Shown here: piece by piece, positions 15,162-24,414 of the stretch
Layout: the number at the start of each line of letters is the position of its first letter
Position numbering within the stretch: the stretch's first letter is position 1
NCBI GenBank assembly: GCA_942492795.1
Contig: OW818639.1
Coordinates: 806,001-870,000, forward strand
Reading direction: 5' to 3'
Source: RGIG3178 sp942492795
Lineage (GTDB): Bacteria > Bacillota > Clostridia > Christensenellales > QAND01
Length of the DNA stretch: 64,000 bases
Program-made: the position numbers and the translations under genes
Notes under the pieces: generated by a model
What the model saw: the letters and a program-made list of their open reading frames with translations, nothing else
Databases searched by the model: none
What the model was told of the DNA's origin: nothing

Positions 15162-15890
15162 ATGGACAAGGGCAATCCGCACGGCGGCCACCGAGACCGG
15201 CTTAGGCAACGGTATGCCATAGGCGGCCTTGATGTGCTCAGCGATCATGAAGTGCTGGAATTCCTGTTGACGTTTGTTATCCCGCGCGCGGATGTCAACC
15301 CGATCGCCCACGCTCTTATGGCGCAGTTCGGCAGCTTAAGCGCAGTATTGGACGCGGACGTACAAGACCTGATGGCAGTCGACGGCGTAGGAAACCGATC
15401 GGCAGTTCTGCTGCAGATGGTTCCCGACGTTGCCCGCCGCTACATGCTGGACAGGCTGTCCCCGAAGCCGCTCTTGACCACCACCGAAAAGGCGGGCGAG
15501 TACGCCAGCGCGCTTTATATCGGCAGCAGGACCGAAACGGTATATCTGTTATGCCTGGACGCACGCTGCATGCTCAAGCGCACCGTAAAGATCAGCGAAG
15601 GAAGCGTTACCAGCGTATCCATCGACATGCAAAAGCTGGTGGGTGATGCTTTGCGCATCGGCGCGCAAAACGCGATATTGCTGCACAACCATCCCGCGGG
15701 GTCGCTTTTGCCCAGCCGGGAGGATGTCGAGCTGACCAACCAGGTGTTAAAGGCGTTGTCGGTGGTCAACATCGTGCTGTTGGATCATATCGTCGTTTCG
15801 GAACACGGGTTCTACAGTTTTTTGAAAAACGGGCAGTTCCAGCGGGGATTCGCAAGCGGAACCGTCTATGCCAAAGAGGAATCGATATGA
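15162..15890 (+). CDS. radC: RadC family JAB/MPN-domain protein
   Basis: 242 residues from ATG 15162 with GTGAGGGA upstream. The N-terminal ~100 residues contain a helix-hairpin-helix-like region (VDGVGNRSAVLLQMV). The C-terminal half is a JAMM-type metal domain: H175-N-H177-P-x-G followed by S185 and D188, the conserved HxHPxG...SxxD of RadC proteins. Despite the name, a direct role in recombination repair is not established; a nuclease or protease activity at stalled forks or in competence has been proposed. The stop overlaps the start of the next gene by 4 bases (ATGA), so the two are co-translated. Confidence 0.9.
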   Translation: MDKGNPHGGHRDRLRQRYAIGGLDVLSDHEVLEFLLTFVIPRADVNPIAHALMAQFGSLSAVLDADVQDLMAVDGVGNRSAVLLQMVPDVARRYMLDRLSPKPLLTTTEKAGEYASALYIGSRTETVYLLCLDARCMLKRTVKISEGSVTSVSIDMQKLVGDALRIGAQNAILLHNHPAGSLLPSREDVELTNQVLKALSVVNIVLLDHIVVSEHGFYSFLKNGQFQRGFASGTVYAKEESI

Positions 15891-16480
15891 AGCGCTGGCT
15901 GATGAAGCTGCTGTTGGTTTTCGGCATCGGCGTATTAGCGTTCGCGCTGTTTGTAACGGGTATTGTTGTGGACATGTCGCTGCCTGAAAACGCGGCGGTG
16001 TCGGATTGCATCATCATCCCGGGCTGCAAGGTGACAAATACCACCCCGTCGCTGTCGCTTCAGTCCAGGCTTGACTGCGCCCTGCGGCTGTACAACGAGG
16101 GGTTTGCAAAAACCATCATCGTAACAGGCGGACAGGGTGTGACCGGTACCATTACCGAGGCACAGGCGATGCAAGATTATCTGATGGACAACGGCGTGCC
16201 CAAAAATGCTATCCTTCTCGATGAAGATTCGTATTCCACGGCGGAAAATATGAACAACGCAAAGTTGCTGATGGATGAACACGGGTTTACCTCCGCCATC
16301 ATCGCCACCAGCGATTTTCACGCGGCACGCGCGATGGCGATTGCAAAAAGCGCCGGCATCCAGAAGGTAACCTGCGGCAAAGCGCGTTTTACATGGTATC
16401 TCAAATGGGTTTCCGTGGTGCGCGAAGTGCCCGGATGGGGCAAATACATTCTCAATGCGCTGGGGATCATGGTGGGGTAA
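15887..16480 (+). CDS. YdcF/SanA-like DUF218 membrane protein
   Basis: 197 residues. One N-terminal transmembrane helix (residues ~6-27) is followed by a DUF218 domain: CIIIPGCKV, SRLDCALRLYNEGFAKTIIV, TGGQG, EAQAMQDYL and ATSDFHAARA. Proteins of this group (SanA, ElyC, YdcF) affect the cell envelope or vancomycin sensitivity in other bacteria, and the domain is thought to bind a nucleotide or phosphorylated lipid. It is translationally coupled to radC. The domain should face the outside if the N-terminal helix is a signal anchor. Confidence 0.8.
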   Translation: MKRWLMKLLLVFGIGVLAFALFVTGIVVDMSLPENAAVSDCIIIPGCKVTNTTPSLSLQSRLDCALRLYNEGFAKTIIVTGGQGVTGTITEAQAMQDYLMDNGVPKNAILLDEDSYSTAENMNNAKLLMDEHGFTSAIIATSDFHAARAMAIAKSAGIQKVTCGKARFTWYLKWVSVVREVPGWGKYILNALGIMVG

Positions 16481-16550
16481 TGGGCAAGCCTTAAAAAGCT
16501 AATGTTAATTTAGCAATCTATATGAGCTATAAAATAAGATTAAAATAATA

Positions 16551-17456
16551 TTAGCGAAGACTTTGACCACTAAGTCCAATTAAACTAAATTTGTTTTGAT
16601 CATAAAGTCGTGATACTATTCTTTCTCCATACTTTTCCTTTAAATTTGTAGCATCAAGATTTGTAGCAATAGCTGTTGGTAGATTTCGAGTTAAGCGTAA
16701 ATCCAACAATTCATTGAAGTATTCAACAGTAATGTTGCGATACATTGGTTCTACACCTAAATCATCGATTGCCAAAAAAGGTACTTGGCTCAATTTAGGG
16801 AGAATATAAGTTTCGCCCATATGTTGTTTTCGAAAACCTTCGAACAGTTCATACGCTGGGAGCATTTCAACTCGAACACCCTTTTCATGGATAGCGCGTA
16901 CTAGGCAACCCAAAAGAAATGTTTTACCAAGCCCTGGATTGCCGACAAGTAAAATATGAGGTTTATCATTGTTAGGAAAATTTCTCGCATAATTTTCTAA
17001 TTGTATTTTTTTGCGTAGTGTTTTTTCCTTTTGATCGCTATCAGAAAAAATTTTTGTGTCAAAATCAGAAAAGCGGGAAAGAGAAGCTATTTTTGCACTT
17101 CTCTTTTGTTGGAGTTGTTGAATACGGCATTGACAAGGCCGCTTGATTCCACCATCTAAGACAGTACCAGTATCGCGGCATAATATGCATTCATATTCTG
17201 CATCTAACTTACTAATGTCAATTTTGTTAGTTTTAAAAAGCTCCTGCTGTTGTTTGACCATATCCACAAGAAAGTTCTGACGCTTTGTATCTATCAGTTC
17301 AATATCAATACCACTTAAAAGAGCGCGTGCACAATCTTCGCATAGTTTGATATAGTCAAGGCGAAGTTGCCGCAAAGCGGGAACACGTTGTTCCAACTTT
17401 TCTCTTTGGGCAAAAGTTAGTCTGTCAGTCAACGGTTCCACACAATTCCTCCTCAT
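16551..17456 (-). CDS. DnaC/DnaI-type helicase loader ATPase, unusually AT-rich
   Basis: 301 residues. The N-terminal region has a cysteine pattern (C90-x2-C93 and C108-x-C110) like the zinc-binding part of DnaI. The C-terminal AAA+ domain has Walker A GNPGLGKT (172-179), Walker B FLAIDDLG and a sensor region (AIATNLDA). It should load the replicative helicase onto the origin or restart sites. It lies directly downstream of a DnaD-like gene in the same orientation, the expected partnership. The base composition is striking: many lines of this gene are about 30 percent G+C by eye, while the DnaD gene beside it is well above 50 percent. The encoded protein looks intact, so the difference suggests recent acquisition or gene replacement. 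Confidence 0.85.
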   Translation of the reverse strand: MRRNCVEPLTDRLTFAQREKLEQRVPALRQLRLDYIKLCEDCARALLSGIDIELIDTKRQNFLVDMVKQQQELFKTNKIDISKLDAEYECILCRDTGTVLDGGIKRPCQCRIQQLQQKRSAKIASLSRFSDFDTKIFSDSDQKEKTLRKKIQLENYARNFPNNDKPHILLVGNPGLGKTFLLGCLVRAIHEKGVRVEMLPAYELFEGFRKQHMGETYILPKLSQVPFLAIDDLGVEPMYRNITVEYFNELLDLRLTRNLPTAIATNLDATNLKEKYGERIVSRLYDQNKFSLIGLSGQSLR

Positions 17457-17481
17457 TACAATTACAGTACCTTTTCATTTT

Positions 17482-18900
17482 TTATGTCCAATCTATTCGC
17501 TTATCTAAATCTTCAACTGAACGCTGCGGATACCGAAGCGCCGGGTTTTTGTTCTGCGTTGTCTGATTGGAAAACTGCTTGCGCGCCGCGGATACGCTGA
17601 CAATACCCGCCGCGTGCCAGTCCTCCAGCAGCTTTTTCATCATGCGGTACGGGGAATTGGCACCGTGGGAGCTTTCGGCGGCGAACAGGATCAGTTCGTC
17701 CGGCAGCTTATAGTCTTTGATCCATGTCACGTATTGGTCGACATCGGCGTCCAGCACGCGCCGGTTCATGCCCATGCAGGCAAACGCCTGTTCCATCATG
17801 GCAAAATGCGCCGCACGCAAGGCTTCGTATGCGCGGATGGATTTGCCGTCCTGAAGATTATGCTGTTTCCAGCGCAAGAGGCAGTGCTCGACGTCGCGCA
17901 GGCTGCGCAGGTTCGAATCGCAGCACAGCTCGCACGCCAAAAGGATATGCTCGTGATGGTAGCCCTCCTTGAGCCATTGCCGGTAGGTGTCCAGCTGCGA
18001 GGTGGAAGGCGTCGGCTGGCGCATCCCAAGCGCCGTCAGCGCTTCCTTGCACAGTACTTCGCTGTTCTCGTTGACGACCTGCTCGTGGGTTTGGATGCCC
18101 TGCTGTTGGAAGGCTGCAAGGATGTTGTCGATGCTGTCCAGACTCGGGTTGCGGATGCCTACAGTACGATCCGCTGCCAGCAGGATGGATTGATCGGTGA
18201 ATCCCATTGCGAGCCATTTTTGATAGAGTTTCCGCTCCGCCTGCGTCGGGTTGCGGCGAAGGCCAAGGCGGTTTAAAAGCGTGGAAAGACCGCTTTGGTG
18301 GTGCTGCTGGGATTGCAGCCAAACCTCCGCCTGCTCGGGTGTGCGTATGCCCTCGTCCGCCCACTGACGGGCGATCTTGTCGATGTAGCGCAGTTGACGC
18401 GTTGCTGTGGCACGTTCGACGTTGGGCATTTTGCTGCGCCCGTAATTGATGAGCAATACGACCGCTTCCATCTGTATCCCGAATACGTCCGCCCATTCAT
18501 AGATGCGCGCCATATCGGCAGGGGTTAACAGAGCGGGCAAAAAGTACGATTGAAGCTGTGCATTCAAATCCGATTGCGTGTATAATGAGGTATCCAAAGG
18601 CATAGCGTGCTGCGCGGATTGGTACAGAACCGAAAACGACGGGGAATGCGAAACGCGCACCAGCCCGCAATCCTGCCAGTATAAAAACGCGTCATGCACG
18701 TCCCGTTCACTCAACGACAGGGTGGAAGCGAACGCTGAAACCGTGCTTTCCCCGAAACCGTGCTGGCATTGCATCAATCCGTACAGGTATACTTTCACGG
18801 CATCGCCGGATGCCTGCGGCATGAAATCGCGTATGAACGCGTTTTCGATCTGCGTATGGTCCGCGCGCATACGCACATCGCCAAAAGCACATAATGGCAT
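17482..18900 (-). CDS. DnaD-domain replication initiation protein
   Basis: 472 residues from ATG at 18900 (minus), 7 bases after AAGGAGG. The N-terminal ~100 residues are a winged-helix domain (FIRDFMPQASGDAVKVYLYG, then LSLSERDVHDAFLYWQDCGL). At least two DnaD-like (DnaB_2) helical modules follow (YEWADVFGIQMEAVVLLINY and EQVVNENSEVL...YRQWLKEGYHHEHILLACEL), with the repeated pattern YxxWxKxGF/Yxx..ILLA appearing three times (~residues 250, 320 and 400). This matches the DnaB/DnaD co-loader architecture of Firmicutes. With the ATPase downstream it would form the helicase-loading pair. It diverges from the lipoprotein peptidase gene at 19001. Confidence 0.85.
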   Translation of the reverse strand: MPLCAFGDVRMRADHTQIENAFIRDFMPQASGDAVKVYLYGLMQCQHGFGESTVSAFASTLSLSERDVHDAFLYWQDCGLVRVSHSPSFSVLYQSAQHAMPLDTSLYTQSDLNAQLQSYFLPALLTPADMARIYEWADVFGIQMEAVVLLINYGRSKMPNVERATATRQLRYIDKIARQWADEGIRTPEQAEVWLQSQQHHQSGLSTLLNRLGLRRNPTQAERKLYQKWLAMGFTDQSILLAADRTVGIRNPSLDSIDNILAAFQQQGIQTHEQVVNENSEVLCKEALTALGMRQPTPSTSQLDTYRQWLKEGYHHEHILLACELCCDSNLRSLRDVEHCLLRWKQHNLQDGKSIRAYEALRAAHFAMMEQAFACMGMNRRVLDADVDQYVTWIKDYKLPDELILFAAESSHGANSPYRMMKKLLEDWHAAGIVSVSAARKQFSNQTTQNKNPALRYPQRSVEDLDKRIDWT

Positions 18901-19000
18901 GACAGGCCTCCTTACGTCTTGATATTCCTTGTTTATCATAACATAATCCGGGCAGGTTTCAACCGCCAGTCCGATTCATAGGAAGGGACGAAAACAAAAT

Positions 19001-20488
19001 TTGAATAATCCTTTAAAGCGCAGCTTGGGACTGCTGCTTGCGCTGTTGATCGTCGCATCGCTGTTCGGATGCCAAACGCCCCAGCCCAAACTGTTGCCGG
19101 ACAATTTGCAAAAGCACAGCTACCGGATGGATTTGACACTGGACGAATCGAAACAGACGGTGACGGGGCATTTGGAAGTCACGTATCGGAACAGCACGGG
19201 GGTTATACTCAAAGAGATCCCGTTTTCGGTTTATCCGAACGCGTATCTGTCCGTAAAGACCGCGCCGTTTTCCACGGATGATATGACAAGGGCTTATCCC
19301 AACGGCTTTGTGTCCGGCGGGCTGACGATAGAGCGTCTTTTGGTGGACGGAAGCGACGCCGACTATACCCTGGGCAACGAAGACAAAACGCTGGTCACGG
19401 TAAAGCTGCCCGGTGAGCTTGCCCCCAATGGGAGTGCTGTCGTCGCGTTTGATTTTACCGTGACATTGCCAAACAGCCTCGGCAGGTTCGGCTACGGGGA
19501 AAAGGCGTTTAACCTATGCAACTTCTATCCCATAGCCTGCGCGTATGACGGGTCGAAATTCCTGAGCTATCCCTACGTCAAGCGCGGCGATCCGTTTGTC
19601 AGCGATGTTGCGGACTATCAAGTTACGCTAAAGGTCCCAACGGGCATGACGGCGGCGCATTCCGGAACATCCGCAGTTTCAACGAAGGACGGCTTCGACG
19701 TGTATGCCATCGACGCGCCCGACGTACGCGATTTCGCGGCGGTAGTAAGCCGGCACTTCGTGGTCAAATCTCAGCAGGTCAACTTCAAGGGAACGGATAC
19801 GACGGTAAAATCCTATTCATACGACGACAACACCTATGGCACAGCGGAATCGCTTGTAAGCGGGGTGAATGCCGTCAAGGCGTTTTCCGAGTTGATCGGC
19901 CCTTACCCGTATAAACAGCTCAGTATCGTGCAGACGGATTTCTTCATCGGCGGTATGGAATATCCCAACCTGGTGCTGATCGACCAGACACTCTATGATA
20001 AGGATTCGGCGGAATTTTTGGAGTTTGTCGTCGCGCACGAGGCAGGGCACCAATGGTTTTACGGCGTGGTCGGCAACGACCAGGTAATAGACCCGTGGAT
20101 GGACGAAGCGCTGACGGAGTATATCACGATCTGCTATTACGGCTACCGCTACTCAGCTGCGGAACAAAAGGCCAAATACGAGCAGTTTGAAAAGCTCAAC
20201 TACCTTTATTACAAAATGAACGACATGATACCGGACGATCAGGATCATATCGGCCTGCCGTCGACATCGTTCGATGATGATTATACATACAGCATCGTCG
20301 TTTACAGCCACGGCGTGATGATGCTCGATTCGCTGGCACAAAAAGTGGGGCAAGCCAAGCTGCTCAAAGCGCTGTCGGTGTATTACAGGACCTATGCGGG
20401 CAAAAGAACGACCAAAAAGCAATTGTTTGAGGTGCTGGATCGCGAGACCGGGTACGACTGCACGAAGTTCTTGGGCGAGTGGCTGTAA
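19001..20488 (+). CDS. M1-family zinc metallopeptidase lipoprotein
   Basis: 495 residues; the start appears to be TTG 19001, with AGGAAGGGA about 10 bases upstream and no in-frame ATG that would keep the signal. The N-terminus is a lipoprotein signal (LLALLIVASLFGC, lipobox cysteine near residue 24). A beta-sandwich domain like the N-domain of M1 aminopeptidases follows. The catalytic part has GGMEYPNLVLID (substrate loop resembling GAMEN) and the zinc site H346-E-x-x-H350 with E369 19 residues on. It would be anchored on the outer face of the membrane and trim peptides. The C-terminal ERAP-like domain is missing, as in short bacterial M1 proteins. Confidence 0.85.
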   Translation: MNNPLKRSLGLLLALLIVASLFGCQTPQPKLLPDNLQKHSYRMDLTLDESKQTVTGHLEVTYRNSTGVILKEIPFSVYPNAYLSVKTAPFSTDDMTRAYPNGFVSGGLTIERLLVDGSDADYTLGNEDKTLVTVKLPGELAPNGSAVVAFDFTVTLPNSLGRFGYGEKAFNLCNFYPIACAYDGSKFLSYPYVKRGDPFVSDVADYQVTLKVPTGMTAAHSGTSAVSTKDGFDVYAIDAPDVRDFAAVVSRHFVVKSQQVNFKGTDTTVKSYSYDDNTYGTAESLVSGVNAVKAFSELIGPYPYKQLSIVQTDFFIGGMEYPNLVLIDQTLYDKDSAEFLEFVVAHEAGHQWFYGVVGNDQVIDPWMDEALTEYITICYYGYRYSAAEQKAKYEQFEKLNYLYYKMNDMIPDDQDHIGLPSTSFDDDYTYSIVVYSHGVMMLDSLAQKVGQAKLLKALSVYYRTYAGKRTTKKQLFEVLDRETGYDCTKFLGEWL

Positions 20489-20542
20489 CAGCCGACAAAA
20501 AACGAAGAATACGACGCATAAATCTAAAAAACGGGTGACAAC

Positions 20543-21193
20543 GTGGAAACGAAGGAACAAAAAACAAAGATCGGGTTCTACTCGATAGGCGAAGAAATAG
20601 CCAATGCCGTGACCCATGGCATCGGCGCTCTGCTGGCGATCTTCGGGCTTATCGCGTGCATCCTGCTCTCGGCCATCAACGGCAGCCTGTGCCTATTATC
20701 CGCCGTTTTATACGGCATATCGCTTGTGATGCTGTATTGCATGAGCACGCTGTACCACGCGGTCACGAATCCCAGAGCAAAGAGCGTGCTGCGCGTGTTC
20801 GATCACTGCTCCATTTTCCTGCTCATCGCCGGTACCTATTCCCCTTTTACGCTGGTGACTTTGCGTGGGACGCTGGGTACGGCGTTGTTTGTGGCGATCT
20901 GGGCCGTTACCGTCTTTGGCATCGTGCTCAACGCCGTGGATCTGAAAAAATTCGCAAAACTCTCCGTTGCGCTCTATATTCTGATGGGCTGGGCGGTGGT
21001 GGTGGCGATCAAGCCGCTGTACATGGCACTCCCCGCTGCCGGGTTTTATCTGTTGGTCGGCGGCGGCTTGTTGTATACGTTCGGGATCATCTTCTACGCG
21101 TGCAAATGGAAATACGCGCATTTCATTTGGCATCTGTTCGTACTGGGCGGCAGTACGCTGCACTTTTTATCCATCCTGCTCTTTGTCTTTTAG
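20543..21193 (+). CDS. Hemolysin III / PAQR-family membrane protein
   Basis: 216 residues from GTG 20543. Seven hydrophobic helices are visible. The family signature positions are present: GEEIANAVTHGIG at the first helix, MLYCMSTLYHAV in the third, FDHCSIFLLIAGTYSPFTL in the fourth, and HFIWHLFVLGGSTLHFLSIL in the last, providing the Ser/Asp/His residues of the intramembrane metal site. Despite the name, these bacterial proteins are probably membrane hydrolases or lipid-homeostasis proteins rather than toxins. It lies between an M1 peptidase and glnS, in the same orientation. Confidence 0.85.
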   Translation: METKEQKTKIGFYSIGEEIANAVTHGIGALLAIFGLIACILLSAINGSLCLLSAVLYGISLVMLYCMSTLYHAVTNPRAKSVLRVFDHCSIFLLIAGTYSPFTLVTLRGTLGTALFVAIWAVTVFGIVLNAVDLKKFAKLSVALYILMGWAVVVAIKPLYMALPAAGFYLLVGGGLLYTFGIIFYACKWKYAHFIWHLFVLGGSTLHFLSILLFVF

Positions 21194-21276
21194 CAGGCGG
21201 CGGGGGGATAGTCCCTTGTTGGTTTTTTGTGGATGATGTAAAATAAGAAACACATAGTATCCAGGAGGTAATTGCC

Positions 21277-22938
21277 ATGCCGGAAGATCTGCGGGAACCT
21301 TCCAATTTTATCGAAGAAGCGATGGTGGCGGATCTGCAATCCGGCAAGCATGCTTGCATTATCACGAGGTTTCCGCCGGAACCCAACGGTTATCTGCACA
21401 TCGGGCACGCCAAAGCCCTGTTGGCCGATTTTTTGTGCGCGGAAAAGTACGGCGGGCGGTGCAACCTGCGCTTTGACGATACCAATCCGAGCAAAGAGGA
21501 AACGGAATACGTCGACAACATCATAGAGGACATTCACTGGCTCGGCTGCGATTGGGGCGAACACCTCTATTTCGCGTCGGACTATTTTGAAAAGCTCTAC
21601 GGCTTTGCCGAGGAGCTGATAAAGTTGGACAAAGCGTATGTCTGCGAACTGACGCAGGAGCAGATGCGCGAATACCGCGGCACGCTGACAGAACCCGGCA
21701 AAAACAGCCCGTGGCGGGAAAGACCCATGGAAGAGAGCTTAGCGGAGTTCCGCGCAATGCGCGAAGGAAAATACCCCGACGGTGCAAAAACGCTTCGCGC
21801 CAAAATCGATATGGGTTCACCCAACATGAACATGCGCGACCCGGTGATGTACCGCATCATGCATATAAGCCACCACCGCACGGGGGACAAATGGTGCATC
21901 TACCCGATGTACGATTTTCAGCATCCGCTTTCCGACGCCATCGAAGGCGTCACGCACAGCATGTGCTCGCTTGAGTACGAGGATCACAGACCGCTGTACG
22001 ACTGGTTTTTACAGGCATTGGATTGGAAAAACCCGCCGCACCAGTATGAGTTTTCGCGCTTGAACCTGCCCGGCACGGTCATGAGCAAGCGGTATCTGCG
22101 GCGGCTGGTTGAGGAAGGATACGTCAGCTCTTGGGACGACCCGCGCATGCCGACGCTTTGCGGCATGCGAAGGCGCGGGTACACGAAGGAAGCCATCCGC
22201 GCGTTTTGCGAGAGCATCGGTTTGGCAAAGAGCAACAGCACGGCGGACCCGGCGCTGTTGGAGTTCCATCTGCGCGAATCGCTTAAGCTCAGCGTGCCGC
22301 GCCGCATGGCGGTAATCGATCCCGTGGAGCTTGTCATCACGAACTATCCGCAGGATCAGGCGGAAACGCTCGTGATTCACAACAACGCGGAGAACAAGGA
22401 ACTCGGCGAACGGGAAGTCACGTTCTCCCGATGCGTCTACATCGAGCGTGAGGATTTTGCCATCGTTCCTCCGCCGAAATACAAGCGGCTGTCGGTGAAC
22501 CAGGAAGTCCGCCTGATGGGAGCGTATATCGTCAAATGCACCGGATATGAAGCGGATGAGGACGGGAACGTGACGCGCGTGCTGTGCGAATACGACCCCG
22601 AATCCTCCTCGGGTCAGGGCGGGCGCAAGATCAAGGGCGGCGTGCTGCACTGGGTGGATAAAAAAACCGCGAAGGATGCCATCGTACGCCTGTATGAGCC
22701 GCTGATTATCGACGGCGCCGAAGGGGATTTCATCGATCAGCTCAACCCCGATTCCCAAAGGGTGCTCGGCAACGCCAAGGTGGAAAAGGCATTGGAAACA
22801 GCCTGTGCTGGCGATTCGTTCCAGTTTGTCCGGCAGGGGTATTTCTGCCTTGACCCGCAAAGCACCGATGCTCTGCTTGTTTTCAACTGCAGCGTCGGGT
22901 TGAAGGATACCTGGGCAAAGATGAACAAAGCGGAATGA
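21277..22938 (+). CDS. glnS: Glutaminyl-tRNA synthetase
   Basis: 553 residues from ATG 21277 behind AGGAGGT. Class I synthetase: FPPEPNGYLHIGHAKALL contains the HIGH motif (41-44), and VMSKR (268-272) is the KMSKS counterpart, as usual for GlnRS. The GlnRS-specific DTNPSKEETEYV and the C-terminal beta-barrel anticodon domain (LVIHNNAENKELGEREVTFS) separate it from GluRS. It charges tRNA-Gln directly. Most Firmicutes instead amidate Glu-tRNA-Gln with GatCAB, so a true GlnRS in a clostridial background suggests lateral acquisition, as described for some Clostridia. gltX follows 9 bases after its stop. Confidence 0.95.
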   Translation: MPEDLREPSNFIEEAMVADLQSGKHACIITRFPPEPNGYLHIGHAKALLADFLCAEKYGGRCNLRFDDTNPSKEETEYVDNIIEDIHWLGCDWGEHLYFASDYFEKLYGFAEELIKLDKAYVCELTQEQMREYRGTLTEPGKNSPWRERPMEESLAEFRAMREGKYPDGAKTLRAKIDMGSPNMNMRDPVMYRIMHISHHRTGDKWCIYPMYDFQHPLSDAIEGVTHSMCSLEYEDHRPLYDWFLQALDWKNPPHQYEFSRLNLPGTVMSKRYLRRLVEEGYVSSWDDPRMPTLCGMRRRGYTKEAIRAFCESIGLAKSNSTADPALLEFHLRESLKLSVPRRMAVIDPVELVITNYPQDQAETLVIHNNAENKELGEREVTFSRCVYIEREDFAIVPPPKYKRLSVNQEVRLMGAYIVKCTGYEADEDGNVTRVLCEYDPESSSGQGGRKIKGGVLHWVDKKTAKDAIVRLYEPLIIDGAEGDFIDQLNPDSQRVLGNAKVEKALETACAGDSFQFVRQGYFCLDPQSTDALLVFNCSVGLKDTWAKMNKAE

Positions 22939-22947
22939 GGTGAAGGG

Positions 22948-24414
22948 ATGAAACAAATCAGAACGCGCTTTGCGCCAAGCCCTACGGGGTATCTGCACAT
23001 CGGCGGCCTTCGTACGGCGCTGTATGCGTGGCTGTTTGCGCGAAAATATAACGGCACGTTTATCCTTCGCATTGAGGATACCGACCAGCAGAGGGAGGTC
23101 GCGGGCGCTACCGAGCTTATTTACCGCACGATGAAAGAGACCGGTCTTGTCTATGACGAGGGACCGGATATCGGCGGACCGATGGGCCCCTATATCCAGA
23201 GCGAACGCAAGGAGATCTATGCGCAATATGCGCACCAACTGGTGGATCTGGGCGGCGCGTATTATTGCTTCTGCACCAAAGAAGAAATTGACCATCGCCG
23301 GGAACAAGCCGAAACCGCGGGCGGCGCGTTCCGCTACGACCGCAAGTGCATGCCGATACCCATCGACGAAGCCCGAAAGCGCATCGAAGGCGGCGAAAGC
23401 TATGTCGTGCGCCAGCGCATCCCGGACATCGGCGAGGCTTTTTTTGACGATCTGGTATTCGGGCGCATCAGCGTGGACGTATCCGAACTTGAAGACGGCG
23501 TTCTGCTTAAAAGCGACGGGCTACCCACCTATAATTTCGCCAACGTCGTGGACGACAGCCTGATGGGCATCACGCATATCATCCGTGGCACGGAATATTT
23601 GTCCAGTACCCCGAAATACAACCTGATTTACCGGTCCTTCGGGTTTGATATCCCCCAATACATCCATGTGCCGCCGGTGATGAAGGATGCGCAGCGCAAG
23701 CTTTCAAAACGCCACGGCGACGCGTCGTATGAGGACTTCATCACGAAGGGCTATCTCAAGGAAGCGATTTTGAACTACATTGCGCTGTTGGGATGGAACC
23801 CGAGAAGCGAACGCGAGATATTCACGCTGGATGAGCTGGTACAGGCTTTTGACATCGAGGGGCTGAGCAAGTCGCCCGCCATATTCGATGTGCAAAAGCT
23901 GACGTGGATGAACGCGGAGTATATCCGCGCGATGGACGAAGAGACGTTTACCAATACCGCCATGCCGTATTACCGGCAAGTATTTGAACCCGATTCTGCA
24001 CAGTGCGGGATATTGCGCACCATCCTGCAGCCAAGGCTGGAAACGCTGTGCCAGATCCCGGGAAAGATCGTGTTTATGCGCGAACTTCCCGAGTACGATA
24101 CGGAACTCTTCGTGCACGCCAAGATGAAGACGACAAAAGATGGTTCCTGTGTTGTGCTGCAAAAGGCACTGGACGAACTGCAAAAAGCAGAGCCATGGAC
24201 GGAACAGTCGGTTCACGAATCGCTGCTGCGCGTTGTGGAACTGCTGTCGCTGAAAAACGGACAGGTGTTCTGGCCTGTACGCATCGCGCTGACGGGCATG
24301 CAGGTAAGCCCAGGCGGTGCGGACGAAGCGGCGGCGCTTTTGGGCAAAGCGGAATCGATACGGCGGTTGCATTGTGCACTTGATAAACTCAGCGCGCTTG
24401 AGGGCTTGGGATGA
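22948..24414 (+). CDS. gltX: Glutamyl-tRNA synthetase
   Basis: 488 residues from ATG 22948 with GAGGTGAAGGG upstream. TRFAPSPTGYLHIGGLRTAL carries the HIGH-like motif (17-20), KLSKRHGD the KMSKS motif (251-255), and the C-terminal helical anticodon-binding domain is present (FDVQKLTWMNAEYIRAM, GGADEAAALLGKAESIRRL). It charges tRNA-Glu. Because a dedicated GlnRS is encoded directly upstream, this enzyme may be discriminating (tRNA-Glu only), but that cannot be read from sequence alone. The stop overlaps the start of a small lipoprotein gene. Confidence 0.95.
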   Translation: MKQIRTRFAPSPTGYLHIGGLRTALYAWLFARKYNGTFILRIEDTDQQREVAGATELIYRTMKETGLVYDEGPDIGGPMGPYIQSERKEIYAQYAHQLVDLGGAYYCFCTKEEIDHRREQAETAGGAFRYDRKCMPIPIDEARKRIEGGESYVVRQRIPDIGEAFFDDLVFGRISVDVSELEDGVLLKSDGLPTYNFANVVDDSLMGITHIIRGTEYLSSTPKYNLIYRSFGFDIPQYIHVPPVMKDAQRKLSKRHGDASYEDFITKGYLKEAILNYIALLGWNPRSEREIFTLDELVQAFDIEGLSKSPAIFDVQKLTWMNAEYIRAMDEETFTNTAMPYYRQVFEPDSAQCGILRTILQPRLETLCQIPGKIVFMRELPEYDTELFVHAKMKTTKDGSCVVLQKALDELQKAEPWTEQSVHESLLRVVELLSLKNGQVFWPVRIALTGMQVSPGGADEAAALLGKAESIRRLHCALDKLSALEGLG

